DNA of 64,000 nt, taken from positions 69,437,396-69,501,395 of the forward strand of contig JASDDO010000016.1 of assembly GCA_030015575.1 (NCBI GenBank), written 5' to 3'. The translations under genes and the position numbers were made by a program. The stretch comes from Agapanthus africanus (lineage: Eukaryota > Streptophyta > Magnoliopsida > Asparagales > Amaryllidaceae). A model generated the notes under the pieces. It did no database searches, had not been told where the DNA came from, and was given only the letters and a program-made list of their open reading frames with translations. Shown here piece by piece: positions 47,957 to 57,538 of this stretch (position 1 is its first letter; each line of letters starts with the position of its first letter).

Positions 47957-50900
47957 TAAGGCCATGTACTGGCGTATCGAAGACCTATCATCTCGATCAG
48001 CCGCTCGAACTGAGTCTGGGGCAGGGCCTTGGTGAATGGATCTGCAGTGTTGTCTTCTGAAGCAACTCTCCGAACCTCGATCTCCTTGCGATCCACGATC
48101 TCCCTGATCAGGTGATACCGCCTCAAGATGTGCCTGGATCTCTGATGGGACCTGGGTTCCTTCGCTAAAGCTATAGCCCCATTGTTGTCGCAATACAGAG
48201 GTATTGGATCAACAATGGACGGAACCACCTGAAGTTCTTTCAAGAACTTCCTCATCCAGACAGCTTCTTTTGCGGCATCAGATGCAGCGATGTATTCCGC
48301 TTCCATCGTCGAGTCTGCAACGGTTTCCTGTTTGGAACTCTTCCAACACACCGCCCCTCCATTGAGGGTAAAGACAAAACCCGACATGGACTTGGAATCA
48401 TCCTTGTCACTCTGGAAGCTGGAGTCAGCAAAGGCCTCGATCTGGAGGTCTTTTCCGCCATACACCAAGAACATCTCCTTAGTCCTTCTCAGGTACTTGA
48501 GAATGTTCTTTACCGCTATCCAGTGTTTCTCCCCAGGGTTTGACTGATACCGGCTTACCACACTCAGTGCATAAGCTACATCCGGTCTGGTACACAACAT
48601 CGCATACATTATAGAGCCTACCGCAGAAGCGTAGGGTATAATCGACATGCGATCCCTCTCCAAATCAGTCTTGGGAGACATCTCTTTAGAGAGGGTGATC
48701 CCGTGACAAGCCGGTAGGTTACCGCGCTTGGAATCTTCCATACTGAATCTCTTCACTATGGTGTCGATGTACCTGGACTGAGAAAGTCCCAATATCCTCT
48801 TGGATCTATCACGATGGATCCGGATCCCCAGGATGTATGAGGCATCACCCAGGTCTTTCATGGAGAACCTGTGTGACAAGAACCCCTTGACAGATTGTAG
48901 CATAGGAATGTCATTTCCTACTAAGAGAATGTCATCCACGTATAAAACGAGGAATACTACAGTTCTTGCTACAAATCTACTATAGATGCATGGTTCATCT
49001 GGATTTTTGATAAAGCCAAATTCTTTGACCGTCTCATCAAAACAGATGTTCCAACTCCGCGATGCCTGCTTTAGTCCATAGATGGACTTAAGCAACTTGC
49101 ACACCTTTCCGCTGCTCCCACTCTGAATGAAGCCCTCTGGCTGGTCCATATAGACACACTCCTCTAAATTTCCATTTAGAAAAGCTGTCTTTACGTCCAT
49201 TTGCCAGATCTCATAATCGTGGAAGGCAGCGATGGCAAGAAGGATCCGAATGGATTTCAGCATGGCTACTGGAGAAAAGGTTTCGTCATAGTCCAAGCCA
49301 GGTCTTTGACGGAAACCCTTTGCTACCAGCCTAGCTTTATAGGTCTCAACCTGTCCATCTACACCAATCTTCCTTTTGAAGATCCACTTGCATCCTACGG
49401 GTTTTACCCCGTCTGGAGCAATGTCCAACGTCCATACCTTGTTGGTGTACATGGACTCCATTTCGGTCCGCATTGCATCCAGCCATTTCACTGAGTCAAC
49501 GCTCTGAACGGCCTGCTGGAAGCTAGTAGGCTCATCATAATCCATGATGCAATCCTCTCTATCCCCGTCTATGAGAAAACCGTAGTATCTCTCGGGCGGA
49601 TGAGACTGCCTACTACTTCTGCGGAGCGGCGTAGGAATGTCCTGTTCTGTTGAACCCTCTGGTTCCACTAAGCTTTCAGTAACAGTCTGTGGTTCTGGAA
49701 CTTCTTCCAGTTCTATTGTGCTCCCACTTATCTGGGTTTCCAAAAACTCAGTTTCCAAGAAGCGGGCATGCTGAGAAACAAAAACCTTTTGTTCCTCAGC
49801 GGAATAGAAAAGATACCCCCTGGAGTTCCTTGGGTATCCCACAAACTTACACTGTACTGAACGTGCCTCAAGCTTGTCCGCATGCTGCCTTTTTACAAAG
49901 GCTGGACATCCCCATACTTTAAGATACTTGAGACAGGGTTTCTTCCCAGTCCACATCTCATAAGGGGTGGTAGGCACAGTCTTGGTGGGAGCCTTGTTCA
50001 AGAGATACGCAGCTGCTTCTATTGCATATCCCCAGAATGATCGCGGTAACTCAGCGTTACTCATCATGGACCGAACCATATCCAATAGGGTTCGGTTCCG
50101 TCTCTCCGATACACCGTTATGTTGCGGAGTGTATGGAGGAGTAAGCTGAGAGAGAATACCATTCTCTTTTAAGTAATTCAGGAATTCGGCACTTAAGTAT
50201 TCTCCACCTCGATCCGATCTTAGAATCTTAATACTTTTGCCGGTCTGTTTCTCTACTTCATTCTTATACTCCTGGAATTTTTCAAAAGCCTCGGACTTAT
50301 GTTTCATTAAGAAAACATAACCGTACCTTGAGAAGTCATCCGTAAAAGTAATGAAGTAAGAATGTCCGCTTCGGGCATGTGTAGACATTGGACCGCACAC
50401 GTCACTGTGTACGAGTCCCAAGAGCTCGCTCGCTCTTTCTCCATGTCCAGTAAATGGAGTCTTTGTCATCTTTCCCTTGAGACAGGATTGACAAGTGGCA
50501 TACGACTGATATTCGAACGCATTCAAATACCCTTCTGTATGTAACTTCGTCAACCTTCTCTCATTGATGTGACCCAATCTACAATGCCATAAGAAAGTCT
50601 GGTTTATTTCTGGAGACTTTCTTTTGTGTGTATTCTGGACATTAAAAATCTGTGGTTGGTTCAATACGTATATACCATTACTCAAAGTACCTGACCCAAT
50701 CAAAACTTGATTAAGGCGAATGTTTACAACATTACTTACAAACGCAAATTCATAACCTTCTTTAGAAACTAAAGATACAGAAATGATATTACAAGTTGCG
50801 TTGGGTACAAAAAAGCAATTACGCAAAACCAAAACATGTCCATCTGACATTCCCAGGTGATAGTCCCCCACGGCTTTAGCATCCATGCTAGCTCCGTTTG

Positions 50901-51906
50901 CAACTCTGAGGGTCATGTCACCTGCTTTCAAAACACTACGGTTTCTCAACGCCTGCAAAGAATTACAGATATGAGATCCTGATCCGGTATCCAATACCCA
51001 GGAAGTAGAGTTTATAGAAAGACAGTTTTCAATAACATACACACCTGAAGCTGAAGCTGCAACCTGCTTCAATTCCTGTGTTCTGGCCTTCCAGGCCCTG
51101 CAATCATTCTTCCAGTGTCCTTTCTTATGACAAAAGAAGCATTCTTCCTTATCCACAAGCTTCCCCGCTATCTTTGTTGCTTTTCCTTTTCCCTTCGTAT
51201 CCACTTTACTAACACCGCCCCTTGGTTTGGCGGGGGCTTTCTTCTTCTTTCCCTTGGCTTTCGCCTTGGACCTAGAAGAAGATGATCCTCCTACAAACAA
51301 AGTGGATGTTTCCCTACCTTTCTGTAGGGTGCCCTCTGCGCTCCTCAGCAGGTTGAGGAGCTCTGAAAGTTCAACCTCCTTTTCTTGCAGGTTGAAATTC
51401 ATTATGAACTGGGCGTAAGTGGAAGGAAGGGACTGGAGAACTATATCCGTATATAGCTCACTCTCCAATGTGATCCCTAGGTCAGCGAGCTCCTCAATGT
51501 AGCCGATCATCTTTAGCACGTGCTCGGCTACTGATGATCCGGCGGCCATTCTTGTCGAAAACAACTTTTTCGACGCTTCGTATCTTGCGATACGTGATTG
51601 CTCTCCATACAGTTCTTTTGTATGAAGCAATATGGACTCCATGTCCATATTCTCATGCCTCCTCTGATGTTCGTTGTCCATCGAGGCAAGCAGGAGGCAC
51701 TTGGCCTTCGCGCTATCAATCTCCCAAGTCTTGCGGATTTCCTTATCCGCGACGCTGGAAGTTGGACCAGGGACAGGGGGAGCTTTGGTGGTAAGAAGAT
51801 ACCCCAGCTTGTCATAAGTGATTGCTATCTTGACATTCCTGAGCCAATCTTTGTAGTTTGGCCCTGTCAACTTGTTTTTATCTAGGAGTAACTTAAGTCC
51901 AGTCAT
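47956..51906 (-). CDS. gag-pol: Ty1/copia Gag-Pol polyprotein, intact
   Basis: A single frame of 1,316 residues counted from the first ATG (51904-51906). The frame is open 18 nt further upstream only from a TTG next to a TAA. Order is copia type. Gag is N-terminal (KLTGPNYKDWLRN). A basic stretch is followed by a CX2CX4HX4C zinc knuckle (C256, C259, H264, C269). Protease has D306-T-G-S. The integrase zinc-binding residues are H441, H446, C472, C475, and the catalytic triad is D502, D565, E601 (35 residues between the last two). Reverse transcriptase has D904 and YVDD (D991, D992). RNase H has D1161, E1202, D1210, and the protein ends near TADPFTKALPQ. The product would assemble capsids, mature itself, copy the RNA and integrate the DNA. 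Copia elements usually over-produce Gag from such a single frame; no frameshift or splice signal was identified. Lineage within copia needs an RT tree. Confidence 0.97.
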   Translation of the reverse strand: MTGLKLLLDKNKLTGPNYKDWLRNVKIAITYDKLGYLLTTKAPPVPGPTSSVADKEIRKTWEIDSAKAKCLLLASMDNEHQRRHENMDMESILLHTKELYGEQSRIARYEASKKLFSTRMAAGSSVAEHVLKMIGYIEELADLGITLESELYTDIVLQSLPSTYAQFIMNFNLQEKEVELSELLNLLRSAEGTLQKGRETSTLFVGGSSSSRSKAKAKGKKKKAPAKPRGGVSKVDTKGKGKATKIAGKLVDKEECFFCHKKGHWKNDCRAWKARTQELKQVAASASGVYVIENCLSINSTSWVLDTGSGSHICNSLQALRNRSVLKAGDMTLRVANGASMDAKAVGDYHLGMSDGHVLVLRNCFFVPNATCNIISVSLVSKEGYEFAFVSNVVNIRLNQVLIGSGTLSNGIYVLNQPQIFNVQNTHKRKSPEINQTFLWHCRLGHINERRLTKLHTEGYLNAFEYQSYATCQSCLKGKMTKTPFTGHGERASELLGLVHSDVCGPMSTHARSGHSYFITFTDDFSRYGYVFLMKHKSEAFEKFQEYKNEVEKQTGKSIKILRSDRGGEYLSAEFLNYLKENGILSQLTPPYTPQHNGVSERRNRTLLDMVRSMMSNAELPRSFWGYAIEAAAYLLNKAPTKTVPTTPYEMWTGKKPCLKYLKVWGCPAFVKRQHADKLEARSVQCKFVGYPRNSRGYLFYSAEEQKVFVSQHARFLETEFLETQISGSTIELEEVPEPQTVTESLVEPEGSTEQDIPTPLRRSSRQSHPPERYYGFLIDGDREDCIMDYDEPTSFQQAVQSVDSVKWLDAMRTEMESMYTNKVWTLDIAPDGVKPVGCKWIFKRKIGVDGQVETYKARLVAKGFRQRPGLDYDETFSPVAMLKSIRILLAIAAFHDYEIWQMDVKTAFLNGNLEECVYMDQPEGFIQSGSSGKVCKLLKSIYGLKQASRSWNICFDETVKEFGFIKNPDEPCIYSRFVARTVVFLVLYVDDILLVGNDIPMLQSVKGFLSHRFSMKDLGDASYILGIRIHRDRSKRILGLSQSRYIDTIVKRFSMEDSKRGNLPACHGITLSKEMSPKTDLERDRMSIIPYASAVGSIMYAMLCTRPDVAYALSVVSRYQSNPGEKHWIAVKNILKYLRRTKEMFLVYGGKDLQIEAFADSSFQSDKDDSKSMSGFVFTLNGGAVCWKSSKQETVADSTMEAEYIAASDAAKEAVWMRKFLKELQVVPSIVDPIPLYCDNNGAIALAKEPRSHQRSRHILRRYHLIREIVDRKEIEVRRVASEDNTADPFTKALPQTQFERLIEMIGLRYASTWP

Positions 51907-52404
51907 GTTGATTGGTCGCTGCAATTAGGAGAGAGAAGAAGAAACACTCAGCATGATGCTCTTGCAAGTTTAGAGTGGTTTTTAATTTGTCTAAACAGGA
52001 TGGCTCCCACTGTTTCTCGAATCCCTCCTCAAACCATAAAGGAAGAATTAGTCAGGATCAATCCCACCGTACAATACTTGCTTAACCGTTCGGCCAGGCT
52101 GGTGTCGGTACTTCGAGGGAGGTTTTCCAACGCTTTCGCGAAGTTCCTTAATTAAAGAACCTCTTTTCCCTGGGGGCGTAGCCCCGCTAACACCTTTCTA
52201 GGCACCTACTAGGTTTATAGCATTGATCGTTAAGTGAGAAATTTCCCGAGGAGTAGCATATACTCACAGTAGGATCGGGATCCAAATATCATCGCGTGAC
52301 GAAACTGAAGGAATCCTACCAGAATCACCACACTCCAAATGGTATGCAAATCTAGCAAGTTTCAGTACTTATGAAACTCCCGATGTGGATTTTTGCCCCA
52401 TGCT

Positions 52405-52614
52405 CTTATGACCTTGACGAAGGTCAACAAATCATAAGTCACATGTCAAGTTCTGCCCGTCATTATCCAGGTTAATTTGAATCCACCCGCATATACCCTT
52501 GACGAAGGTCAACAAGGTAATGTGAGTGTCCCAAACCAACGCATCTATCTATGCTACATATGAATACTTAACAGCTACCAATCACTATGCCTTGACGAAG
52601 GTCAACAAACACAG
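52405..52614 (-). repeat. Three hairpin units in the leader of element C
   Basis: All three cores read CCTTGACGAAGGTCAACAA, with a CCTT/AAGG inner stem. Outer stems are CTTATGA/TCATAAG (52405-52438), TACC/GGTA with flanking CAT/ATG (about 52490-52522) and CTATG/CACAG (52585-52614). The last pairs through a G.U in the minus-strand RNA. Confidence 0.7.
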
Positions 52615-52824
52615 CTTGAATACTATTTGAATATTCATACGAAACGACGGAGGGCTACGAATGGTTTTGGCAAAACCGTGAACGTAGTGAACTTGATTTG
52701 GTCGATGGAACGAGATAGCTTTTAAATGGAGTGGCTCAAGCTCCGCATTTTAAAAGTTAGTTTTGAAAAGAACCGAGTGGTTTTTCGAAAGTGTTCCAAC
52801 GACTTTAACTTGGTTTATTATCTT

Positions 52825-52873
52825 GCATTAGTTCTTTTAATGCGTGATATTCTTGCATTAGTACTTTTAATGC
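52825..52873 (-). repeat. Duplicated small leader hairpin (element C)
   Basis: GCATTA...TAATGC occurs twice (52825-52843 and 52855-52873), each with a 7-nt loop, where A, B and D have one hairpin with a longer stem. Confidence 0.65.
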
Positions 52874-52917
52874 GTCCCATCATTTAAATCCTACCATTGC
52901 AGAAAACAACCAAAATA

Positions 52918-53012
52918 TGACGTACGCTTATGCCATTCGCATTCGCCACTGGGCCCCGTCATTACCCGTTAGGTTACTTAACTAACGACAGAGCGGGGGC
53001 TGGGCTAGCGCG
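52918..53012 (-). other. Highly conserved 95-nt leader block (element C)
   Basis: About 92% identical by eye to 18925-19020 of B and similarly close to 61984-62079 of D, with much less similarity on either side. It contains GCATTCGCCACTGGG and ACTAACGACAGAGCGGGG. Confidence 0.7.
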
Positions 53013-53727
53013 TCTGTAAAACATAAGCAACGCCTAAATAGAAAGCAATGATAAACATTTCAGATCACAGATAAATACATTGGATATACTAGTAATCTGT
53101 AATTTGTACGAGCCTGTAACAAAAAACAGATAACACGGTCGCGGTGAATAGCCAATACCCCACCCAAGACCCCTACGGGTGCGGCAAACTACCCGCCAAG
53201 TACCCGAAGCGTAGCAACCTCCCTCATCTCCATGAGTAGGCCACTCGACACTTCGGTATACCCGGTAGTTTGTGCACCCCTCTATGGGTCTATCCTAGGA
53301 GCAAAAACAGTAAAAGAATTATACAATGACGGCTACAACCCCGACCCGGTTGTGCGGCCAAACAAATAATAATTATTACATCAATTTACATTTACAATGA
53401 ATTGCAAGAAAAGAAAACTCTCGTCTCACAACCCCCCGGCTATTCACCCGCGACAATCCAACATATTTATATACACATTCCAGCACATTACAGATCATGT
53501 ATAACCCCGACTAATCGTCTTATAGCGATTAGTCGACGTTCAATACATGCAAACATCACAGATACAACCATCATAGTCAAAGTGCAGTGAAGTTCGGAAA
53601 AATACGGAATTATAGGCCCCCAAAAGTAAATTTTAGTTCTGGAAAATCTGGGCATATAATTTATATTCTAAAAATCCCAAAATCCCCAACTACAGATACT
53701 GCACGAAAAACGAGGCGCAGAAGACGA

Positions 53728-53786
53728 CAAAGCGCGGCGGTTCCGCGGCACGAGCCTACCTCGTGCCGCGGATGCGCGGCGCTTTG
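53728..53786. repeat. 27-bp GC-rich inverted repeat (element C leader)
   Basis: Arms 53728-53754 and 53760-53786 pair at 24 of 27 positions around the loop CCTAC. The arms contain GCGGTTCCGCGGCACGAG and CTCGTGCCGCGG. It lies about 210 bp downstream of the LTR in the transcript and would be the most stable RNA structure of the leader. Confidence 0.85.
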
Positions 53787-53980
53787 AGCTCCTCACTGGA
53801 TCGTTTTTCATGGGTGTTCTTAGAAAAGCCTGAGACGATTTTACAAATATAAAGTTTTTCATTTCGGGCCCAAAAAATTTCAACAGAAACTCAGGTTTTT
53901 GAAAATACGGTTTTTTTTGGGTTTTTTACGGTTCCGAACTTCGTTACACTTCACTACCTAGCTAGTTTAAGTTTAGTTAG

Positions 53981-53993
53981 GCTCTGATACCAC
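53981..53993 (-). other. Primer-binding site of element C, initiator tRNA-Met
   Basis: The minus strand reads GTGGTATCAGAGC directly after the 5' LTR, a perfect match to the usual copia primer site. Confidence 0.95.
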
Positions 53994-56084
53994 TGTAAGT
54001 CCACGTTGCCACCCCCGGTTCTTACGGGGAGGCGGAAACGGTATAAAAATCAAATTTTTAGTGCAAGAAGCAACATGGACTATGCAAGGTCGGGATCGTT
54101 ACCTAAACTAAAACTAGCAACCTAGCTAAAGAAGTTTAGCTACTCGGATGAAGATGGTTATACCTAGACTTGAACTCCTTCGTCTTCAAACTTTGTAGAG
54201 GTTGATGGTTCTCCTTTGTCGCCTTCTCCCGTCGAAGATGGATCCACCTCGAAGGCTCGACCTTTGGGCTCTTTCTCGTACTTGGAGTGAACTAGAATCG
54301 CCGGCTTGCTAGACCCTTGATCCTAGAGTGAGTAGAGAGTGTTTAGGGTTTGCTTTTGTTTTTCAAGAGAAGGATTCTCAACTCATGAGAAGGTTTCTCT
54401 TGACTAGAGGAAGAAGAAGATGAAGTGAAGAGAGAGAGTGAGAATGATAAAGTGAGCTCTTTCTTTTCCTTTTGCAACCATAACAAAAGAAAAAGAAAAA
54501 TCAAATAATAACAATAATCAAAATGAAAAAGGTTTGATGGTTAGTTTAGAATGACTAATATCATTACATGCATTAAATGAATAAAGCAAGAATGAAAAAG
54601 CATCTTGCATTTGTAATGATGGTAGTCAAATGTTCAACCATGGTCAACAAGTCAACCATGGTCAACAAGTCAACAAAAACTAACCATGACACAATTTCAT
54701 TTTATTATATATTATTAAATGATATAATACAAATCCATTAGGGTTTGGAAAAAGACGACTGTCAACTGTGCATACGCACCCGTTCCGAAACCCTAATGGA
54801 AATCATCTTCCTCCTCCTCAAAAACTGTGCATACACACCTGCATTCTTGTTCCGAGGAACATGAATACTGAGAGATAAAAGCAACCCCAAAAACTATACC
54901 AGTATCCGGCTCAAACCAGAGCCCGCTGGTAATATCTGTCCGGACTCCAAACGTGCACAAGTGCGCGGATGAGAACGAACCCTGTCGCAAAACCATGCGA
55001 CCTCTACTCTGTTTTGCCCATAGGCGAATACCCTCTGTGTGGGACTCTAAAGACTCGACACTACGCTGGCAGTGGGTTTAACCACAGACCGCAAGCGGCA
55101 CTAGCTGTGCGTAACGGTCCCCAGGTAGATGTCGACAAGAAGGCTGACGAGGTGAAACCCCATCGGAACTCCTACTGAGTCTGAATGTGACAGTCTCCGT
55201 ACAGTCCGGTCTGTTCGTCTGATACATCGCATGGCGGGCCTAGGGGGCGGTAAACGTCAGTCCCCCAATAGCGGTACAAGTCGTGCCGGAGCGAAGCCCA
55301 AAACACCCTGAGACAACACTGGAAACCTACCAGTATATCTCGTTTGCCCTGGCCAGGGACTACTTGTGTAATGGCTCTCCTAGACACAGCGCGATGTCAA
55401 CCCCCAATACCGGGAGAGACGAATCCTGTCTAACCGTCACTGCCTCCAAGTGCTTCGGGACTGCACCCAACCACCACCTGTTTGCACGACTCCTTTGAGC
55501 CGTGGTAGGGTAGTGATCAAAGTGCAGTGGGAACACACTCGAGGCGAAGTGCCAGTGTCAAGTCAGCGGACTAAGCTGTACTCATGTCACCTGGGAACTG
55601 ATGACTGACGATAGGTATAATACCAACCTGTCAGTTCCCGACGAGTCCTGTCCAGTGTACTCGTAACCCAACGAGCACCCGTATACTATCTCCAGTACGA
55701 CGTACTGATGGCTGTGGGACAGACCATCTCCCACACTGGGATGAGAAGCGCATACGCTAGTCTACTCCGGAGTATCGATGCCCTGTCTCGATAGTCCTGC
55801 GACTAGGGACCTGTATAAGGATGTGCTTATAGATTACCCAGCCCCCACTAGTGTGACTGCCATCACAACGCTGGTAATCAAGCAAAGATCCTAAGGGCTC
55901 CACTAATGCGTATAAGTGATATAGTAAAATAAACACAAGTACACATTGAAGTAGAGACAAACCAAGTAGCATACTACTATTTTTGAGCAAGATTGTATAT
56001 ACAAGGTGAATATCCCAAGCATCCATTAAGTAATATACAAACTAGTATGATACAGTAATGGCCTCTAGGGCATATACACTAACA
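53994..56084 (-). repeat. 5' LTR of element C (right copy)
   Basis: 2,091 bp, TGTAAG to CTAACA, identical by eye to the left copy apart from CATCTTGC versus CATATTGC. An AT-rich segment on the minus strand near 54697-54730 could supply the TATA box, but I cannot choose a single site. Confidence 0.95.
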
Positions 56085-56089
56085 AAATG
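56085..56089. repeat. Target-site duplication of element C (right)
   Basis: AAATG, matching 45846-45850. The following ATGGTTGAACCATCAT continues the D LTR exactly as in the empty site after 63910. Confidence 0.97.
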
Positions 56090-57538
56090 ATGGTTGAACC
56101 ATCATGAAGCAACAAGTTACAAAGACCACCCTCCATAATGCTAATTTGCACATTTACAAATAAGCCCCTCCACACCAATTTTCAGCCAAAGAAAGAACAA
56201 AGGAAAAATGGCAAAAACAAAATGCAAACTGACAACTTCAGAAAAATGATCTCGTAATAAATTACAGGAAAACCCCGCGACTGTATATACATACCCGCAT
56301 TTGTATTGCGACCGAATACAAATGCAATGAGACAAAATCTACACTGTACTATACTAGGATCCGGCTTAAACCAAAGCCCGCTAGTATTATCCGTCCGATC
56401 ATGATCCATGCAATACCGCACATATATGATCAAACCCTGCCATATCTCCATACGGCCTCTACAGCGTTTCGCCCGAAACTTGAGAAACGGTCTGTGGGGG
56501 ACTCTAAAGACTCGTCAATACTTTGGTTGTGGATTAAACCACTAGCACGTCAGATGTATTAGCCATACGTAATGGGCTACCAAGTATTGACCAAAAGGGA
56601 CGTCGATGAGCGAACTCATCCTGACACTCTACTGAGCCTGTCAGTGACAATATCCGTACAGTCCGGTCCGTTCGTCTATAAGCATCGCATGGTGGGCTTA
56701 GGGGCTTGGTAAAAGTCAGACCCCCAAAAGCGGTACAAGTCGTGTCGGAGTGTAGCCCAGAACACCCTGAGATACTGCTGGAATACCTACTATTAAATCT
56801 CCTGCCTTGGCCAAGGACTTCGTGTAATGGCTCTCCTAGACACAGCGCGACCTCACCCCCAATACCGGGAGAGACGAACCCTTGCAGATCCGCTCACTGC
56901 TTCCATGTGTCTCGGGACTGTACCCAACTAAAACCTGTTTGCACGACTCCTTTGAGCCGTTGTAGGGTAGTAATCAAAGTACAGTGGGAACCCACACGAG
57001 ACAAATGACGATCTCAGGTCGATGAACTAACCTGCACACATGTCACCAAGGAACTGCTATCTGACGTCTGGTATAAGACCAACTAGCATGTGCCTGGCGA
57101 GTCCTGTCCGGTGTACTCATAACCCAATGAGCACCTATATACATCTTAGGTGAACCAACTGAATCCAGTGGCTTGTGAGACCGGCCACCGCCCCTCGTCG
57201 GGGTCTCAACTGTATACACTAGTCTACTCTGGAGTATCGATGCCCTGTCTCGAAAACTCCCACGACTAGGGACCTTTTAAGGATGTTCTTATAGAACCCA
57301 GCTCCCACGTATATGATCGCCATCATACTGCTGGTCGTCAAGCAAGAATCCTAAGGGCTCTATCAACGTGCAATAGTGACCTGTAAGGTCACCTGAAACA
57401 GTATACGATGATAAAGATAAACAAGATAGCATACTATCATCTTGAGTAAGACTGTCATACCGGCATTGGTCCTCCCTTAATCATTGCAATCACGTGCCTG
57501 TGATCCAATAATTGACTCTGAGGGCAATATATCCAACA
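56090..57538 (-). repeat. Second part of the D 3' LTR
   Basis: Continues the D LTR to TATATCCAACA and is closely related to the B LTR, with the 16-mer GGACTCTAAAGACTCG at 56499-56514 and the stem-loop at 57231-57260. It is followed by the polypurine tract at 57539-57553. Confidence 0.9.

Larger units (their letters stand above)
51907..53980 (-). other. Untranslated leader of element C
   Basis: About 2.1 kb between the primer site and the gag ATG has no coding sequence, unusually long for a single-frame retroelement but similar in A, B and D. From gag outward it contains three hairpin units (52405-52614), the duplicated small hairpin (52825-52873), the 95-nt block (52918-53012), a single copy of the GC-rich CCCCTACGGG block (around 53170), and the 27-bp GC inverted repeat (53728-53786). 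It lacks the GAAGGGATCTCGGC duplications of A, B and D. Confidence 0.8.
45851..56084 (-). mobile_element. Complete, intact Ty1/copia retrotransposon C
   Basis: A 10,234-bp element with 2,091-bp LTRs (one difference found by eye, near 46461 versus 54604), perfect AAATG duplication, tRNA-Met primer site, polypurine tract and one uninterrupted gag-pol frame. All parts needed for retrotransposition are visible. It sits inside the left LTR of element D in the same orientation. The near-identity of its LTRs means a very recent insertion. It is a candidate for an active element and for the protein source of the non-coding relatives B and D. Confidence 0.95.

Noticed and set aside
52405..52614. W-box (TTGAC) clusters for WRKY factors as the explanation of the hairpin units
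   Set aside because: TTGACC occurs in most cores but not in some units of B and D. The paired outer stems would remain unexplained, and the units lie downstream of the promoter.
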